From Butyrivibrio sp. INlla16 (GTDB lineage: Bacteria > Bacillota > Clostridia > Lachnospirales > Lachnospiraceae), in contig NZ_FMYB01000007.1 in NCBI RefSeq assembly GCF_900104155.1, forward strand, positions 62,001-126,000: a DNA stretch of 64,000 nucleotides. Reading direction: 5' to 3'. Shown here piece after piece: positions 61,524 to 64,000 of the stretch. A model generated the notes under the pieces. The model did no database searches. It was not told where the DNA came from and worked only from the letters and a program-made list of their open reading frames with translations. Each line of letters begins with the position of its first letter. Position 1 is the first letter of the stretch. The translations under genes and the position numbers were made by a program.

Positions 61524-64000
61524 TTAGTTCTGTATGCTGTAGCGGATGGAATCACCAATCTGACCATCACCAAGAATACCGAACTCTGTGCTCTGTCCGC
61601 TTGAAAGATATGCATTCCAGCCAACAGGTGTGATTACATAATAATCACCATCTTCATCGATATTAACATTCCATGCATTACCGATATTGATATCATTCTT
61701 GTTGAGCTTAAGTGTCCAAGAATTAACATCGCTGGATGAATTATTGGTAACCTTAAAGCTTACCTGATATCCGCTTCCCCAGCTGTTGATTGAATACTGA
61801 AGGTCAAGACCATCTGCTGCAGGTGCCGGAGCAGGCTCTTCCTGTGTAGGTTCTTCCTGTGTGGGCTCCTCTACCGGTTCAGGATCGGGCTGTGCAGGTG
61901 TTGGCTGCGGCTCTACTGTCTGAGGATCTTCATTTGGCTGTTCCTCTTCAGTACTGCCCTGCTGACTCTGTCCGTTTCCGCCAACCTTCTCAAACTGCCA
62001 AAGCTGGTTTGTTCCGCCGTTATAAGACCACTGACATACATTTGTTCCGTCATCTGTCTTTTTCTTGTAAACATCAAGAACCTTTGTCTCATCAGAGCTC
62101 TTTGTGGCAATTGTATAATAGCCATCATTGTCTGTCTGCTTTACAACAAACTTCTGAGCATTTCCGCCGTAGCCCTGATAAATACCAACGTTTGTTCCAT
62201 CCTCGTTCTCGCCGTTAGCAACATCGAGCATAACACTGCCAAGTGCGCTTGTGAGGTTGATGTATCCGTCATTTGTATTGGTTACATACCACTTCTGACC
62301 GTCCACACCGGTGCCGTTGCTTATGCATACATTTACCCATCCGTCAGCTGAATTACCCTCAACTGTAAGATACTTCTGAGACAGATAGTTCTTTACATAA
62401 TACCAGCCATCTTCGATGTAAGCATCGTCATGAGTATCGCCCTGAGGCTCTTCTACCTGAGGTTCTTCCTGTGCAGGTTCTTCATTCTGAGTATCATCAT
62501 TCTGAGGGTCATCATTCTGAGGATCATCTGAAGGCTGAGGTGTCGGCAAAGGCTCAGGTATATAGCCTGATGTAGGTGTGCCGAAGGTCTCTGTATAAGC
62601 CTGGATTACCTTATCATAAGCGGGCTTCTTGGATGTAGGTGTGCTGAACAGAAGCGGCTTAGCATTATTAATCCATGTAACCTGGTCTGAGAGTCCCCAC
62701 CATGTAATACTTGTGATCTTACCGCCATTCTTTTTAAGAGAGTTAATATTCTTATAAAGATTGTATACGTAGTTTGAAAGATCATTGTCACCGTTGTTAG
62801 TAATATCCATCTCAGTGATCTGTACTTCAAATCCTGCATTAAGGAATGATTTAAGTGCTGAGATATAGAAATCTACAGACGGATAATTTGTGCCAAGGTG
62901 AGACTGCATACCTACACCTGAGCACATCTTCTGATCTGAATTGATGTAGTTTACAAGTGTTATGATCTTATCAACTTCCTGATATGTATTGTAATCATTG
63001 TAGAACAAGCTTACAGAATCAGTGAGGTTGAAGTAATCAAGTGTCTGATATGCATATGTGAATGCCTTCTTTACATAAGAAGCATTTGTTCTGTTGTTTC
63101 CGTAAACAGCTTCCCATCCGGAATTCTGTGCATGCATTACTTCGTTTGCAATATCCCATGCATAAACAACACTACCGTACTCACTAAGATATACATGGTT
63201 CATCACAGTCTTCACATACATCTCAAGACGAGCATCCATTGTGGACTGATTCACAAAGCCGGCATTTCCTGAGAAGTTGCTTCTGAAGAACCATGAAGGA
63301 GTCTGTGAATGCCATACAAGAGTATGTGCTCTCATTCTAAGACCGTTCTGGTAACAAATCTTCATAACTTCATCAACTGTACTGAAGTTAATCTGCGGTA
63401 CATAAGATTCTCTGTAATTATCAGGAATGTAATAACCGAGATTCTTAGCGTCAGCAACAGAGATAAGTCGTGCAGATCCGCCAAGAAGCGCATCAGGCTT
63501 CATCTCGTTTTCAAGAGTTATGCTGTTGTAATTCTTCTTAATAAGCTCGAGTGTATTAGCATCTCTAAGCTGATAGAGATTGATGCAGGTTCCTGAATAA
63601 CCGAAGGTCTGACCGTAGGTGTTAAGAAGAGTCAGATCTGAAGGATTCAGAGCCTGTCCCTGATTGCCGCCCTGGTTTCCACCTTGGCTGCCACCCTGGT
63701 TACCGCCCTGAGACTGACCTGAACCGGTATCCCATGTAAGGTAATCAAGATAAGCATCCCATGTGCCATCATCTGATGTAATTGTAAGTTCTACAGTAGT
63801 AGCTCCTGTAGCATGAGTTACATTCTCAATAGTGTACTCTGCAGGATACTCATCACCATAGTAGAAGGTTCCCTTGGTCTCTCCGCCGATCTTAAGAACA
63901 ACCTTAGCCATGTTGCTGTTGTTTGAACAGCCGCGAAGTGTAAAGTTATGTGTATCATATGCAAAATACTGATCAAAGCTTACGGTATCGTTGTTGCCAT
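61524..64000 (-). CDS. Modular GH10 endo-xylanase, N-terminus beyond the window
   Basis: At least 825 residues; the frame is open to the right edge, so signal peptide and start are not seen. Order: xylan-binding module of CBM60/CBM36 type (FTLRGCSNNSNMAKVVLKIG ... SDDGTWDAYLDYLTW); Gly/Gln/Ser linker; GH10 barrel (ITLENEMKPDALLG, LVWHSQTPSWF, acid/base Glu in WDIANEVMHAQNSGW, nucleophile Glu in VQITEMDITN); Asp/Gln/Glu-Pro linker; ricin-type CBM13 (YLTVEGNSADGWVN, and QLWQFEKV); Pro/Glu linker; and a C-terminal CBM2-like domain (VSFKVTNNSSSDVNSWTLKL, and GWNAYLSSGQSTEFGI). Cuts xylan outside the cell. Confidence 0.93.
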   Translation of the reverse strand, partial: GNNDTVSFDQYFAYDTHNFTLRGCSNNSNMAKVVLKIGGETKGTFYYGDEYPAEYTIENVTHATGATTVELTITSDDGTWDAYLDYLTWDTGSGQSQGGNQGGSQGGNQGGNQGQALNPSDLTLLNTYGQTFGYSGTCINLYQLRDANTLELIKKNYNSITLENEMKPDALLGGSARLISVADAKNLGYYIPDNYRESYVPQINFSTVDEVMKICYQNGLRMRAHTLVWHSQTPSWFFRSNFSGNAGFVNQSTMDARLEMYVKTVMNHVYLSEYGSVVYAWDIANEVMHAQNSGWEAVYGNNRTNASYVKKAFTYAYQTLDYFNLTDSVSLFYNDYNTYQEVDKIITLVNYINSDQKMCSGVGMQSHLGTNYPSVDFYISALKSFLNAGFEVQITEMDITNNGDNDLSNYVYNLYKNINSLKKNGGKITSITWWGLSDQVTWINNAKPLLFSTPTSKKPAYDKVIQAYTETFGTPTSGYIPEPLPTPQPSDDPQNDDPQNDDTQNEEPAQEEPQVEEPQGDTHDDAYIEDGWYYVKNYLSQKYLTVEGNSADGWVNVCISNGTGVDGQKWYVTNTNDGYINLTSALGSVMLDVANGENEDGTNVGIYQGYGGNAQKFVVKQTDNDGYYTIATKSSDETKVLDVYKKKTDDGTNVCQWSYNGGTNQLWQFEKVGGNGQSQQGSTEEEQPNEDPQTVEPQPTPAQPDPEPVEEPTQEEPTQEEPAPAPAADGLDLQYSINSWGSGYQVSFKVTNNSSSDVNSWTLKLNKNDINIGNAWNVNIDEDGDYYVITPVGWNAYLSSGQSTEFGILGDGQIGDSIRYSIQN

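Overview
The window looks like chromosome from a rumen or gut Lachnospiraceae, most like Butyrivibrio or Pseudobutyrivibrio. The grounds are moderate-to-low GC, a complete six-gene Rnf complex, an oxygen-independent (early cobalt insertion) cobalamin pathway, large secreted plant-polysaccharide hydrolases with Gram-positive cell-wall repeats, a hexuronate pathway and AGGAGG-type ribosome binding sites. The genus is an inference. No rRNA, tRNA, CRISPR array, transposase or integrase was found.

Layout. (1) 1-1383: pyruvate kinase, running off the left edge. (2) 1535-5010: a 3.5-kb unit bounded by two diverged inverted repeats of about 390 bp, each full of TACCAAGA-type boxes. Inside are a membrane acyltransferase-like protein, a small membrane-anchored protein and a PD-(D/E)XK-like putative nuclease. 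I know of no description of this arrangement, and it is the strongest candidate for something new. (3) 5089-10476: rnfCDGEAB. (4) 10731-14553: an RNase H-fold exonuclease, O-acetylhomoserine sulfhydrylase, a small membrane protein, and an odd fusion of a NifX-like domain, a metal-binding linker and a SlyD-like FKBP. (5) 14676-34766: a 17-gene, roughly 20-kb cobalamin operon on the minus strand. It is controlled by a cobalamin riboswitch with a visible terminator/antiterminator. It includes a FecCD-type transporter and two lipoproteins (a CbiK chelatase and a binding protein) that both appear to carry NEAT-like domains. (6) 34878-40319: a chemoreceptor and two paralogous secreted BspA-type leucine-rich repeat proteins sharing an unrecognised repeated domain. 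(7) 40539-44977: kdgK, uxaC, eda and a MocR-type regulator whose PLP lysine appears to be arginine. (8) 45124-51596: a radical SAM activase, an ion channel, a GGDEF/EAL sensor, a CIRCE-controlled Hsp20, and a truncated symporter abutting a truncated response regulator. (9) 51790-64000: a 2736-residue GH30/GH43 hydrolase, a LacI regulator and a modular GH10 xylanase that runs off the right edge.

How it fits together. The organism appears to break down xylan and arabinose-containing polymers outside the cell and to feed released hexuronates through UxaC, KdgK and Eda to pyruvate and glyceraldehyde-3-phosphate. It likely conserves energy through Rnf and invests heavily in making or salvaging corrinoids.

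A dispersed double-hairpin element (8 copies: 5990, 11958, 12020, 19457, 27621, 28857, 41653, 45816) sits between genes, often inside operons. Its first stem varies with compensating changes, and its GGATGAGGGG end lies just where the next gene needs a ribosome binding site in several cases.
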